Positions 39,101-45,877 of a DNA stretch of 64,000 nucleotides are shown piece by piece (the first letter of the stretch is position 1; each line of letters opens with the position of its first letter). The translations under genes were made by a program, and so were the position numbers. Where the stretch lies: positions 40,514 to 104,513 of the forward strand of contig JAFGDT010000021.1 in the NCBI GenBank assembly GCA_016931965.1. The letters run 5' to 3'. The DNA is from a bacterium (GTDB taxonomy: Bacteria > Zhuqueibacterota > QNDG01 > DSAB01). Below the pieces are notes generated by a model that saw nothing but the letters and a program-made list of their open reading frames with translations, did not search any database and was not told the origin of the DNA.

Positions 39101-39191
39101 CCTGTACAGAATAGAAGGAAAGGAAAAAAAAGATCGAAAAGGTCGTCACTGAACGAACACTCTCCGATCTGCTAAGCTTAAGGAAAAACAT
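33114..39191 (-). CDS. sprA: SprA/Sov outer-membrane translocon of the type IX secretion system
   Basis: The product has 2025 residues, a little shorter than the usual 2300-2500. A signal peptide (FFLSFYSVQA) is followed by the typical SprA N-terminal region (about 140-330: GRITIDGNMRNEKRS, LVDQDSERPFEFENAFRLEY, SLRAGNISL). Many beta-strand repeats of the giant barrel follow, with LDDFESSKRETPLGIN in the middle and an Arg/Ser-rich C-terminal strand region (NNIDFSLSYTRRSDSQ). Family knowledge: SprA forms a 36-strand barrel that exports proteins carrying a C-terminal sorting domain. ATG at 39191 is preferred over the preceding GTG. A cargo candidate is present at 59330-63646. Sov partner genes (porK/L/M/N) are not in the window. 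Confidence 0.95.
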   Translation of the reverse strand: MFFLKLSRSESVRSVTTFSIFFFLSFYSVQAEVGLRLPQPRSSLAPIVYKQQTSVASVCDILSYKIINYPRSFSHSISIDSSGKWVTITHRAYNRDIRIPRRLTLENYLSERSHIENLTLWKEYVLLSLSGSRYQTQGGGGITIESPEIRSRTFRQIFGGETLSLNVTGRITIDGNMRNEKRSQVKTAFNRAPNTSFTMKQTQQFTVEGKIGENVSILVDQDSERPFEFENAFRLEYSSDEDGILKSLRAGNISLSLPSTQFVTFSAQNSGLFGIKSEFKIGRLDITAIASIEKGEKKKLSLTGGKQEESFQIQDYQYRRYTYFFLDSTYRTNYMNINENGIHFYDLDNYITDINVYMSGNVNDEIQGYAVLDPMHPDTSLQAKSDLSCYPGHFVRLDPSEYYLSRELGFIALNTPVQENTVLAVAYRDSSGNVYGSLPADVNVTDNIFKLIKPENSRPTDETWDLEWKNVYYLGGRDIEQEGFDLKIYYKSPSGIDSTSTEINGEPKGYLNIFGLDNYNEDGKAIPNDIIDIDPNILSLSRGELIFPHLRPFAPEEGEQNVKLPEDKRAETIYTETVQSNIIKESKFYLMVNSSRRSTNYSLGFNVIEGTEEVFLNGRRLQSGSDYTINYMTGQLVLLNEEASNPDANIEINYESQRMFAVDKKTLMGARAEYTLWEESSQRSFIGATLLYLDQNTLDRRIRVGRESPMQNIVWGANAAFQFKPDFMTRALDYLPLLEAEAPSNFSLEAEIAQVLPNPNTLNSEATDDPDGVAYLDDFESSKRETPLGINYGGWRLSSPPTTHPDSAKNDYMYSKGRLIWYSPYGGVPIQHIWPDREVTTNFGGSTTQNVLTLQFSPNDTLDDKKNSWGGIQKALSSGYADQTDSRFLELWIQGNSGCLHVDLGQVSEDAIPNQSLNTEDKKVDGYYYNNILDEGEDTGIDGVFGDDPTDSYFHPHEKADIVNGEASPYDFWDINNNGTKEPNEPWSYDDWQYESRSTDYTQINGTEKNEKAFETRYPDTEDINGNGNVDLTNDYFEYSFHIDPSSPYIAGGHNEHGGWWLYRIPLNEPTKIVGNPDWSRIKHVRLWINGVDESTAITFAEINLVGNEWKLLGVMTEGDSTYQLIEDSTMTMTVINTHDNPGYVSPPGVEGVIDPIQQIRSKEQSLVIKVNNLSPGATATAQKQFYEPENLINYRTLKMYVHGGDHTHILTSDSVEFFLQLGSDTKNEHYYEVRFLVQNGWNLEKNSIEVDFETLSRLKLEMQSTGKESISEIQPNGHTITIRGNPSLTNTRWLIAGIKNHGPDPLTDEIWLDELRISNVRKDKGVAMRVSGNIALSDFMLMNGNYTRKDADFHTVNEQFGGGSNTYGGNINTSVQLHKLLPTQWGLSIPLTANYAKSIQTPKFKPGSDVLVNKNTTPDSILIKEIQTRSETMSMNISFRKQTQSRNFWTRYLIDPISGSLNYKETNNKNPQTLYSKNTAYGGSFAYNLSFSGQNYWEPFKWMGQNGILKRIAQMKFYYLPSRISLQMNGSESENDTKSLVGIGEPVNKASVTRTFSTELKPFNALSFSYTNGLISNMKHARWVDIVRSLEPGEATSKTQNISTDFRPAFFSWLTHNFRYSSNYQWTDNPEIINRGTGTNARVSTSFNINGQFNPRRLIQALRKQPSSQNPTPRQPVIRSQTDEEEGDDDNQEEEAGEKKPFPLFSLFSLLGKAIEKMDAISITFTESKSANHYGILGTPTFAYQIGTTLDPGVTFSENVTQRPSTTKNRTISLRTNLNITSRLSTSLDYNFTDSENQSTQTTGSIKKSAFLLKDKVIPLPNWSVTWRGLEKFPLFSHLARSVSLSHTFDGTTTQYWNETRNDTTRVITSKDFRPLLGLSFTFLNGMTANLQYTKTETIEREKKYGQRRTKKIGTSITVTVKYSKRGGFNIPFLGSTKLDNNIDFSLSYTRRSDSQLQSLTETSAYTEITKSKNWSLQPRITYTFSRTVQGGAYFEIGEREDKITGITTIKAFGLNAVISLMGN

Positions 39192-39300
39192 CACTCTTTC
39201 GTCTTTCCAGTAGATTCAGGATAGCGTTAAAATTTGACGACTAGTAACAAAGAGTCAATAGGCAACCCCATTTTAAATCAATGATCTGATACACCACATT

Positions 39301-39329
39301 AAAATAAAATATTCCTGCCAAAATTGCAA
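39301..39329 (-). promoter_or_regulatory. Candidate sprA promoter
   Basis: On the minus strand TTGCAA (39324-39329) and TATTTT (39301-39306) are 17 bp apart, about 110 bp before sprA. Confidence 0.45.
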
Positions 39330-39365
39330 GAAAAAAATCCTTTGTTTGTATATTGAAAAAAATGC

Positions 39366-39394
39366 TTGCAAAAACCGAGCCATATGTCTATATT
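39366..39394 (+). promoter_or_regulatory. Candidate lptF promoter
   Basis: TTGCAA (39366-39371) and TATATT (39389-39394) are spaced by 17 bp. The predicted start site falls at the inverted repeat 39401-39419, about 85 bp before lptF. Confidence 0.5.
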
Positions 39395-39400
39395 AACATT

Positions 39401-39419
39401 TGTATCTTAAGAAGATACA
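39401..39419. repeat. Inverted repeat at the lptF transcription start
   Basis: TGTATCTT (39401-39408), spacer AAG, AAGATACA (39412-39419): perfect 8-bp arms just downstream of the predicted -10. The position fits a repressor operator; the regulator is unknown. Confidence 0.4.
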
Positions 39420-39484
39420 GCACAGACTATTAAGCGGTTGAAAAGATCTCGGGTTTTGCTGTGGTCACAAGATATATGAGGTGT

Positions 39485-40864
39485 ATGTTTATTGTTCCAA
39501 AATACATTTTGCGCGAACACGTAGGTCCCTTTCTATTCGGATTGATTACCATTGTTTTTTTATTTCTTCTTAATGTGATTTTCAGAGATTTGGGCAGGTT
39601 GTTGGGAAAAGGGGTTCCTACTGGTGTGTTGTTCGAATTTTTTGGTTTAAATCTTGCCTGGATTGTAGCGCTGGCCATCCCTATGGCGGTTCTTGTCGCA
39701 ACGCTGACAGCTTTTGGGCGTCTTTCATCAGACAACGAAATTGTTGCCCTGAAAGCAAGCGGCGTTCATCTTTACAGGCTCATTGCACCTGTCCTGGTTG
39801 TTGCCATTCTGCTGGCGATAGGTGTAGAACGGTTTCACAACAGCGTCCTTCCGGAATTTAATCATCGATATCGACTTCTTTTTTCAGACATATCAAAAAA
39901 ACGACCCACATTGACATTGGAGGAAAACGTATTCTTTGATGAGATTCCAAACTACAGTCTCCTTGTACACGGACTGGTTGAGGAGGGAGAAAAGAATCTT
40001 CTTAAGGGAATCATTATTAATGATTACAGTGATCCTGAATATAACAATACGGTGATAGCTGAACGTGGGGAGTTGACCTTTTCTGAAGAACGTGAGGAAA
40101 TGATATTTACGCTTTATAATGTCGAAGTCCACAGTATCGAACTGGCCGATCTTGAAAATTATAGAGTGAACAAATTTCAGCGATTGGTATTTTCTGTTCC
40201 TGTGCCCAATATGATATTGAAAAGGAGCAATTCACAGCAAAGGGGAGATCGGGAGAAAAGCGCAAAAATGATGCGGGAGGATATCGTTGAAATTTTAAAG
40301 CGTATGGATCAAAGGGAGGAAAACATTCGTCAAATTGTTGAGCTGGATTTAAACAAAATATTTATTGATGGAATCTGGTCCGATAAAACTACAATGAACG
40401 AGGAGAAAGCGATTGTAAAGGGAAATCCACCCATCGAGAGGGCCAAGATAAGAGCCAAGACTGTGTTTCAGCGTATTCAGGCCGAGATGGGTTTGCTTGA
40501 GGGCCTTAAGCTGTCTGTTCTGTCGAAACAGGTAGAAATACAAAAAAAGTATGCGATACCGGTAGCGTGCATCGTTTTTGTTTTAATCGGAACGCCATTG
40601 GGTATTATGGCCAGGCAGGGAGGTATGGCTGTGGGAGGGGGGTTGAGTCTTTTGTTTTTTGTGATTTATTGGATTTTTATTATTGCCGGGGAGCAGCTTG
40701 CAGATAGGGGGTATGTCAGTCCGTTTATCGCCATGTGGAGCGCCAACATACTGGTAGGCTTGGGTGGTGTTTATTTGGTGGTAAGATCTGTTCGCGAGTC
40801 GACATTTGTTCCATGGGACCAGTGGGTACAAAGGTTAAAAAGAATTGTAAAAGGTCGAAAATGA
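39485..40864 (+). CDS. lptF: LptF/LptG-family lipopolysaccharide export permease (first copy)
   Basis: The product has 459 residues from ATG 39485 (MFIVPKYILREHVGPFLFG, a typical beginning), with GAGG close upstream; GTG 39461 is an earlier in-frame alternative. Three N-terminal membrane helices are followed by a periplasmic beta-jellyroll-like domain (about 110-330) and three C-terminal helices, the usual LptF/G layout. A highly charged stretch of 90 residues (about 250-340) is inserted in the periplasmic part. It pairs with the next gene to form the inner-membrane half of the lipopolysaccharide transporter LptB2FG. LptB and LptC are not in the window. Assignment of F versus G is by order only. 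Confidence 0.92.
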   Translation: MFIVPKYILREHVGPFLFGLITIVFLFLLNVIFRDLGRLLGKGVPTGVLFEFFGLNLAWIVALAIPMAVLVATLTAFGRLSSDNEIVALKASGVHLYRLIAPVLVVAILLAIGVERFHNSVLPEFNHRYRLLFSDISKKRPTLTLEENVFFDEIPNYSLLVHGLVEEGEKNLLKGIIINDYSDPEYNNTVIAERGELTFSEEREEMIFTLYNVEVHSIELADLENYRVNKFQRLVFSVPVPNMILKRSNSQQRGDREKSAKMMREDIVEILKRMDQREENIRQIVELDLNKIFIDGIWSDKTTMNEEKAIVKGNPPIERAKIRAKTVFQRIQAEMGLLEGLKLSVLSKQVEIQKKYAIPVACIVFVLIGTPLGIMARQGGMAVGGGLSLLFFVIYWIFIIAGEQLADRGYVSPFIAMWSANILVGLGGVYLVVRSVRESTFVPWDQWVQRLKRIVKGRK

Positions 40865-41943
40865 AGACTCGGATATTGCCGCGTTATTTAAGACGAGGTT
40901 TCATTGGCATCCTGCTGTTTTGCCTTTTGAGTATTGTGCTTGTATTTTTAATCGTGGATCTTGTTGAAAATCTGGATCAATTCATAGACGATGATGTGCC
41001 GAGGGAAATCATTTTATCCTACTATCTTTATTATATTCCTTATGTTATTATATTGTCTTTGCCCGTGGCAATGCTCATGGCAACTTTCTTTTCCGTTGGG
41101 AATTTTGCGAGGCATAACGAAATAGTTGCCATGAAATCACTGGGATACAGTCTCTATCAAGTGATGAGGACCCTATTGGGCATCGGAATTTTTATGAGTG
41201 CGCTCTCCTTTGTATTTGCAGAAGGATTTGTGGCCTACACAAATCGGAAAAAGGAAGATATTCGAAGACAGTATCTTGAAAGTAGCGGGAGGACAACGGT
41301 AACACAGTTTAAGAATCTTGAAGTTCAAGAACCACCCGATAAGATGGTGACGATCGGTTATTATGATGGGGAACAGGAAATGGCTCGTCAAGTTAAAATA
41401 GAGACTTTTCAAAATCATCGGTTGGTTGAACGACTGGATACACCTGTCATGAAATGGGATGGAGAGGTCTGGATTGTCAACGAAGGGTTTCAAAGAGTAT
41501 TTAAAGAGGGGGAGGAAGAAGCATTGCCGATCAATCAACCGATGGAGCTTGATTTTGAATTCGGTCCGGAGGAATTGTTGCAGGCCCAAGTGAAACCTGA
41601 TGAAATGGGATATCTCGAACTCTATAAGTTTATTCAAAGAGTGGAGCGTTTGGGGGGAGAAACAGACCGTTGGATGACCGATCTCCACATGAGAATCGCT
41701 TTTCCTCTGAGCTGCTTTATTATTATTCTTTTTAGTACCCCAATGGCCTACAATCGGAGAAAAAAGAGTCTGGCAATTGGTTTTGGATTAAGTCTGATTG
41801 TTTGTTTTTTTTATTTTGGGTTAATTAAAATTGGTGAATCTTTGGGTCAAAATGGGACACTTCATCCTTTTTTTGCAGCCTGGTTAGGCAACGGGATTAT
41901 GATTGTTGGTGGAATCCTCAATACAGGCAAAACAAGAAAATGA
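40861..41943 (+). CDS. lptG: LptF/LptG-family lipopolysaccharide export permease (second copy)
   Basis: The product has 360 residues. The ATG at 40861 overlaps the stop of the previous gene (ATGA), so it is translationally coupled; an upstream start at 40735 would lie deep inside lptF. The same family layout is seen: three N-terminal helices (LPRYLRRGFIGILLFCLLSIVL, then VILSLPVAMLMATFFSVG), the MKSLGYS segment typical of the family, a periplasmic domain and three C-terminal helices. It is the second permease subunit of the LptB2FG exporter. Substrate specificity is not predictable. Confidence 0.93.
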   Translation: MKTRILPRYLRRGFIGILLFCLLSIVLVFLIVDLVENLDQFIDDDVPREIILSYYLYYIPYVIILSLPVAMLMATFFSVGNFARHNEIVAMKSLGYSLYQVMRTLLGIGIFMSALSFVFAEGFVAYTNRKKEDIRRQYLESSGRTTVTQFKNLEVQEPPDKMVTIGYYDGEQEMARQVKIETFQNHRLVERLDTPVMKWDGEVWIVNEGFQRVFKEGEEEALPINQPMELDFEFGPEELLQAQVKPDEMGYLELYKFIQRVERLGGETDRWMTDLHMRIAFPLSCFIIILFSTPMAYNRRKKSLAIGFGLSLIVCFFYFGLIKIGESLGQNGTLHPFFAAWLGNGIMIVGGILNTGKTRK

Positions 41944-41944
41944 C

Positions 41945-41980
41945 TTGACTTTTTAAGAGAATACATTATTTTAATATAGT
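41945..41980 (+). promoter_or_regulatory. Possible rpmH promoter
   Basis: TTGACT (41945-41950) is a good -35 directly after lptG, but the best -10 words (TAATAT at 41972-41977, TATAGT at 41975-41980) give spacers longer than normal, so the exact site is uncertain. Confidence 0.3.
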
Positions 41981-42009
41981 TTATGTTCATTTTTTAGAGG
42001 AGAGATTGC

Positions 42010-42153
42010 GTGAAAAGAACTTACCAACCCAGCAATAGGAAAAGGAAAAATAAACACGGTTTTCGTGAAAGGATGTCCTCTAAATCGGGACGTTTGATTT
42101 TAAAACGGCGTCGGGCCAAGGGGCGCAAACGGCTCACTGTGAGTGATGAATAA
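42010..42153 (+). CDS. rpmH: 50S ribosomal protein L34
   Basis: This 47-codon gene begins with GTG and is preceded by GAGGAG 7 nt upstream. The product is [17 protein letters not shown] at the start and [17 protein letters not shown] near the end, the full L34 pattern. L34 is a small basic protein of the large ribosomal subunit. The stop overlaps the rnpA start by 8 nt. The classical rpmH-rnpA-yidD-yidC order follows. Confidence 0.97.
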   Translation: MKRTYQPSNRKRKNKHGFRERMSSKSGRLILKRRRAKGRKRLTVSDE

Positions 42154-42499
42154 GCCCATCTATCATAATCAGTCTCTTCCCAAGAAAGAAATTATAAAAA
42201 AGAGAGACACGTTTAAGGAGATCATTCAAAAGGGCAAACATCATCAATTTAAATATTTACAATTTTTCATAATGGAAAGTAAGGCTAGGCAAATAGGATT
42301 TACTGTGCCTAGGCGTTTTGGAAAGGCCGTGCGGAGGAACCATATCAAACGATTGATGAGGGAAATTTACCGAAAACATCGTCAAGAAATAGGACATTTT
42401 CAAATTGTTGTTTTGGCCAATAAAGAAGCGGACAGTGCAGGATTGCCTGAACTCGAGAGTGAATTTCAACAATTTATAAGCTTTTGTGGGATTCATTAA
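42146..42499 (+). CDS. rnpA: Ribonuclease P protein component
   Basis: The product has 117 residues. Family marks are the start [19 protein letters not shown], the basic helix [14 protein letters not shown] (RNR motif, here RNH) and [12 protein letters not shown]. It binds the catalytic RNase P RNA for 5' maturation of tRNAs. The ATG at 42146 overlaps the rpmH stop, as expected; a GTG directly before it is the alternative. The RNase P RNA gene was not seen in the window. Confidence 0.95.
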   Translation: MNKPIYHNQSLPKKEIIKKRDTFKEIIQKGKHHQFKYLQFFIMESKARQIGFTVPRRFGKAVRRNHIKRLMREIYRKHRQEIGHFQIVVLANKEADSAGLPELESEFQQFISFCGIH

Positions 42500-42715
42500 A
42501 TGGTTATTAAAAAGGGGATACTGTTTGGAGTGCGGTTTTACCAGAAATGGATATCGCCGGGTCTTCCCCGATCTTGCAGATTCTACCCTACATGTTCAGA
42601 ATATATGGCACAAGCAATTGAAAAATACGGTGTTATGCGTGGATCAGTTCTTGCTCTAAAAAGAGTCTTACGCTGTCACCCCCTCAATGCAGGGGGCTAT
42701 GATCCCTTGCTTTAG
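42500..42715 (+). CDS. yidD: Membrane protein insertion efficiency factor YidD
   Basis: The 71-residue product has the family core: RFYQKWISPGLPRSCRFYPTCSEY with conserved Cys residues, then LKRVLRCHPLNAGGYDPL. YidD is a small membrane-associated protein that aids YidC-dependent insertion. It starts directly at the base after the rnpA stop and lies 26 nt before yidC. Confidence 0.96.
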   Translation: MVIKKGILFGVRFYQKWISPGLPRSCRFYPTCSEYMAQAIEKYGVMRGSVLALKRVLRCHPLNAGGYDPLL

Positions 42716-42741
42716 TTATTAAATAATATAGGTTTATATCG

Positions 42742-44358
42742 ATGGATAAAAATACCATTATTGCATTAATCATTGTCGGGTTGATTCTCCTTCTTTGGCC
42801 TGTTTATATGCGACAGATTGTTGGTGTTAATGAAGCTGTTGAAGAACAACCGGCACAACTTGAAATGCGCGAATCTGAAACATTGCGAGAGCCAGGAAGC
42901 CAAGCAGCCATGCCATCACAGCGATCGGTTGAGGAAATGGGGAGGAGTGTAATCCCCCAGTCATCCCAGAGTGAAAAGCCGGACACATTGGTTGTCACCA
43001 CAGATTATTTTAGAACCGAACTCTCATCCCTGGGGGGTGGGACGATTATCAGCTGGAAGCTGAAACAATACAGGGATAAAGAGGGTGATTGGGTTGAGCT
43101 TATCCCCGATTCAGCAAGGGGCAATTTGGGACTCATCACAGATGTCGATCTGAGTCGAGTCATATTCGATATTGAAGTGGATACTTCGGGTGAAGTCAAG
43201 ACAATTCGATTTGTTTATTCCTTTGAGGATGAAGGACGCATAGAAAAAGTATTTGTTTTTCGTCCCGATCGTTATGATGTAGAGATGAATGTGAAATTCA
43301 TCAATTTTGCTCGGAGTGATATCGGAGGAAAATACAAGGTTCAATGGGCCACAGGATTAAATCCGACCGAAGAAAATATTGGAGGTGACAATAATTACTA
43401 CGAGGCCTTTGCCCTTCAAGGAGACGAACAGCTGAAGATGAAGGAGGGTGATACGGGATTGCGAGAAGGGGCTACACATTGGGTGGCCATCCGGACAAAA
43501 TATTTTCTGATGGCTCTTATTCCCCGAGAACCAGTTGGTACAGCTGCAGAACTGCAGGGCAAGAAAATTCAATTTGAAAACAATGACTGGAAAACATTTA
43601 CAGTGCAGCTGACCATGCCTCACACCGGAATGCTGGAAGAAAGTGCACAATTTATACTCTATATGGGTCCGATGGATTATCAACAACTCAAGGGCTATGA
43701 TGTTCAATTAGAGAAGATGATGAATTTTGGATGGACGATCATACGGCCTTTTAGTATTGCTTTTTTCTACACTCTCCAATTTTTATATGGGATTGTACAC
43801 AATTACGGATGGGCCATTATTATCTTTTCAATCCTCGTGAAAATCGTGCTTTACCCATTGACTCGTAAAAGCTATCAATCGATGAGGCAGATGCAGGCTC
43901 TGCAGCCGAAAATGGCTGCTTTGAAAGAGAAATACAAAAAGGATCCACAGAAATTAAATCAGGAAACCATGAAACTCTACAAACAGCATGGTGTCAATCC
44001 AATGGGTGGCTGTTTGCCCATGCTTCTACAAATGCCCGTTCTTTTTGCACTCTTTAATCTTTTCCGAACAACGATCATGCTGAGAGAGGCCAATTTTTTG
44101 GGAGGGGTCATCAAGGACCTTTCCGCTCCAGATCAAATGGTTGGAGGTATCAATGTGTTACCCATTTTCATGGGTGCAACAATGATCATACAGCAGAAAC
44201 TATCCATGCAGGATCCCAAACAGAAAGCCATGGCTTACATGATGCCGATTTTTTTCTGTTTTATTTTCTATCGCATGTCGGCCGGGTTGAATCTCTACTA
44301 TCTCATGTTCAATCTGTTAACAATCGCACAGGAGTTGTTGATCAAGAAAAAGGAATAG
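42742..44358 (+). CDS. yidC: Membrane protein insertase YidC
   Basis: The product has 538 residues. An N-terminal helix (IIALIIVGLILLLWPVYM) is followed by the large periplasmic beta-super-sandwich domain (about 85-330) and the five-helix insertase core. The core includes NYGWAIIIFSILVKIVLYPL, the amphipathic ALQPKMAALKEKYKKDPQKLNQET coiled loop (broken here into motif pieces), NPMGGCLPMLLQMPVLFALF and the C-terminal LNLYYLMFNLL helix. YidC inserts and folds inner-membrane proteins with or without SecYEG. The position after yidD is standard. Confidence 0.97.
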   Translation: MDKNTIIALIIVGLILLLWPVYMRQIVGVNEAVEEQPAQLEMRESETLREPGSQAAMPSQRSVEEMGRSVIPQSSQSEKPDTLVVTTDYFRTELSSLGGGTIISWKLKQYRDKEGDWVELIPDSARGNLGLITDVDLSRVIFDIEVDTSGEVKTIRFVYSFEDEGRIEKVFVFRPDRYDVEMNVKFINFARSDIGGKYKVQWATGLNPTEENIGGDNNYYEAFALQGDEQLKMKEGDTGLREGATHWVAIRTKYFLMALIPREPVGTAAELQGKKIQFENNDWKTFTVQLTMPHTGMLEESAQFILYMGPMDYQQLKGYDVQLEKMMNFGWTIIRPFSIAFFYTLQFLYGIVHNYGWAIIIFSILVKIVLYPLTRKSYQSMRQMQALQPKMAALKEKYKKDPQKLNQETMKLYKQHGVNPMGGCLPMLLQMPVLFALFNLFRTTIMLREANFLGGVIKDLSAPDQMVGGINVLPIFMGATMIIQQKLSMQDPKQKAMAYMMPIFFCFIFYRMSAGLNLYYLMFNLLTIAQELLIKKKE

Positions 44359-44419
44359 TCTTTTTTCTGAATGGAACACGGTCACTGTCTGTTTTTTTTA
44401 TTGTAGCTATGACTTGAAT

Positions 44420-44455
44420 CCCCGTCTTGAAAACCGAAAAGATGGGGTTCTCTTT
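44420..44455 (+). terminator. Terminator-like hairpin between yidC and mnmE
   Basis: CCCCGTCTT (44420-44428) pairs with AAGATGGGG (44439-44447), one G-U pair, 10-nt loop, followed by TTCTCTTTTTC. A weak-to-moderate intrinsic terminator separating the rpmH-yidC unit from mnmE. Confidence 0.5.
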
Positions 44456-44476
44456 TTCAATGAATGATGGTTGCCG

Positions 44477-45856
44477 ATGAAATGTAACGATACAATCGCT
44501 GCGATTTCGACACCTCCCGGAGAGGGTGGAATCGCAGTCGTGAGAATGAGTGGGACATCCTCTCTATCCATTATCCGGAAGGTGTTTCGGGGCAAAAACC
44601 CTATTCAAAAAAATAGTAAGGGACAGGTCTATCATGGCTGGATTGTTGAGAAAGACGAACCTATTGATGAGGTTGTTCTGACTTTATTCCATTCTCCTCA
44701 TTCCTACACCGGTGAAGATGTTATTGAAGTCAGCTGTCACGGAGGTCTGTTTATTAGTCGACGCATTCTCGAGGTGCTCATTCAATATGGAGCCAGGCCG
44801 GCCGAACCGGGAGAATTTACACAGAGAGCTTTTTTCAATGGGAAAATGGATCTGACACAAGCGGAAGCCGTGGCAGATCTTATTCGAGCCAAAACCGAAT
44901 CTGCACGTCGTGTCGCTATTTACGAGCTGGAAGGTCACCTTTCCGGTCGACTTCAAAAGATCAGGGAAGATTTAATTAAGATCTGTTCGTTGTTGGAAGT
45001 CGAGCTTGATTTTGGTGAAGAAGACATAATGTTTGTTTCCCGAAAAGAAATAAAACATCTTTTAATTAAAACAAGAGGAGAACTGCAACATTTTGTGGAT
45101 AGTTACCGTCGCGGAAAAGTATGCCGGGAGGGGATTCGGATGGTTATTGCAGGTCGTCCGAATGTGGGGAAATCCAGTCTGTTGAATGGTCTGGTGGAAC
45201 GAGAGCGTGCGATCGTCACAGAGATCCCCGGTACAACCCGAGATACCGTGGAAGATGTCTTGGATATTGAAGGATTTCTTTTTACCGTGACAGATACTGC
45301 TGGAATCCGGGAAACGCAAGACCCCATTGAAAGGGAAGGTGTCCGTCGAACTGAAAAAGTCCTGGATATATCCGACCTGGTTCTTCTTGTTTTTGATGGA
45401 AGTGAATCCTTAAATAGAGAAGATGAAATGATCGTCCGGCGGGTGAAAGAGATGAGAAAGCCGGTTATTGTGTTGATTAACAAAATTGACCTGAAACAGC
45501 AGATTAACATTCATAAATTAAAGAAATGGTTTCCAGATGAAGAGGTTCTTCGAATATCTGCCCTCAAGAAAGAGCATGTTTCAAGACTTGTACAAACACT
45601 CAAGGGGACTGCAATTTCCGGGGGTATACCGCACGAGGGAGAGGTTTTGATAACAAGGGCCCGCCATAAAAATTGTATTTTACACGCTATCGAATTGATC
45701 AAAAAGGCTGAGGCGTCCCTGAGAAAATCCATGTCTCAGGAATTCATTGTGATGGACATAAGGGGGGCTTTGGATGTTTTAGGCGAAATGATTGGCAAGA
45801 CAGTGACCGATGATATATTAAATCAAATCTTTTCGGATTTTTGTGTGGGAAAATAG
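44477..45856 (+). CDS. mnmE: tRNA uridine-5-carboxymethylaminomethyl modification GTPase MnmE
   Basis: The product has 459 residues from ATG 44477 (the TTG at 44471 is less likely). It has an N-terminal tetrahydrofolate-binding domain (TIAAISTPPGEGGIAVVRMSG), a central helical domain, an embedded G domain (GRPNVGKSSLLN, GTTRDTVED, DTAGIRET, NKIDL) and the C-terminal catalytic FCVGK motif. With MnmG it forms the cmnm5U modification enzyme for tRNA wobble uridine. MnmG is encoded next, only 21 bases downstream. Confidence 0.97.
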   Translation: MKCNDTIAAISTPPGEGGIAVVRMSGTSSLSIIRKVFRGKNPIQKNSKGQVYHGWIVEKDEPIDEVVLTLFHSPHSYTGEDVIEVSCHGGLFISRRILEVLIQYGARPAEPGEFTQRAFFNGKMDLTQAEAVADLIRAKTESARRVAIYELEGHLSGRLQKIREDLIKICSLLEVELDFGEEDIMFVSRKEIKHLLIKTRGELQHFVDSYRRGKVCREGIRMVIAGRPNVGKSSLLNGLVERERAIVTEIPGTTRDTVEDVLDIEGFLFTVTDTAGIRETQDPIEREGVRRTEKVLDISDLVLLVFDGSESLNREDEMIVRRVKEMRKPVIVLINKIDLKQQINIHKLKKWFPDEEVLRISALKKEHVSRLVQTLKGTAISGGIPHEGEVLITRARHKNCILHAIELIKKAEASLRKSMSQEFIVMDIRGALDVLGEMIGKTVTDDILNQIFSDFCVGK

Positions 45857-45872
45857 TGTTCCACGTGGAACG
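45857..45872. promoter_or_regulatory. parS-like centromere site 1 (mnmE-mnmG junction)
   Basis: The 16-mer TGTTCCACGTGGAACG starts at the base after the mnmE stop. Its 14-bp palindrome GTTCCACGTGGAAC (45858-45871) equals the ParB-binding parS variant used in pseudomonads and differs from the common TGTTTCACGTGAAACA by symmetrical changes. It covers the region where an mnmG ribosome site would be. Confidence 0.8.
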
Positions 45873-45877
45873 TTGAA

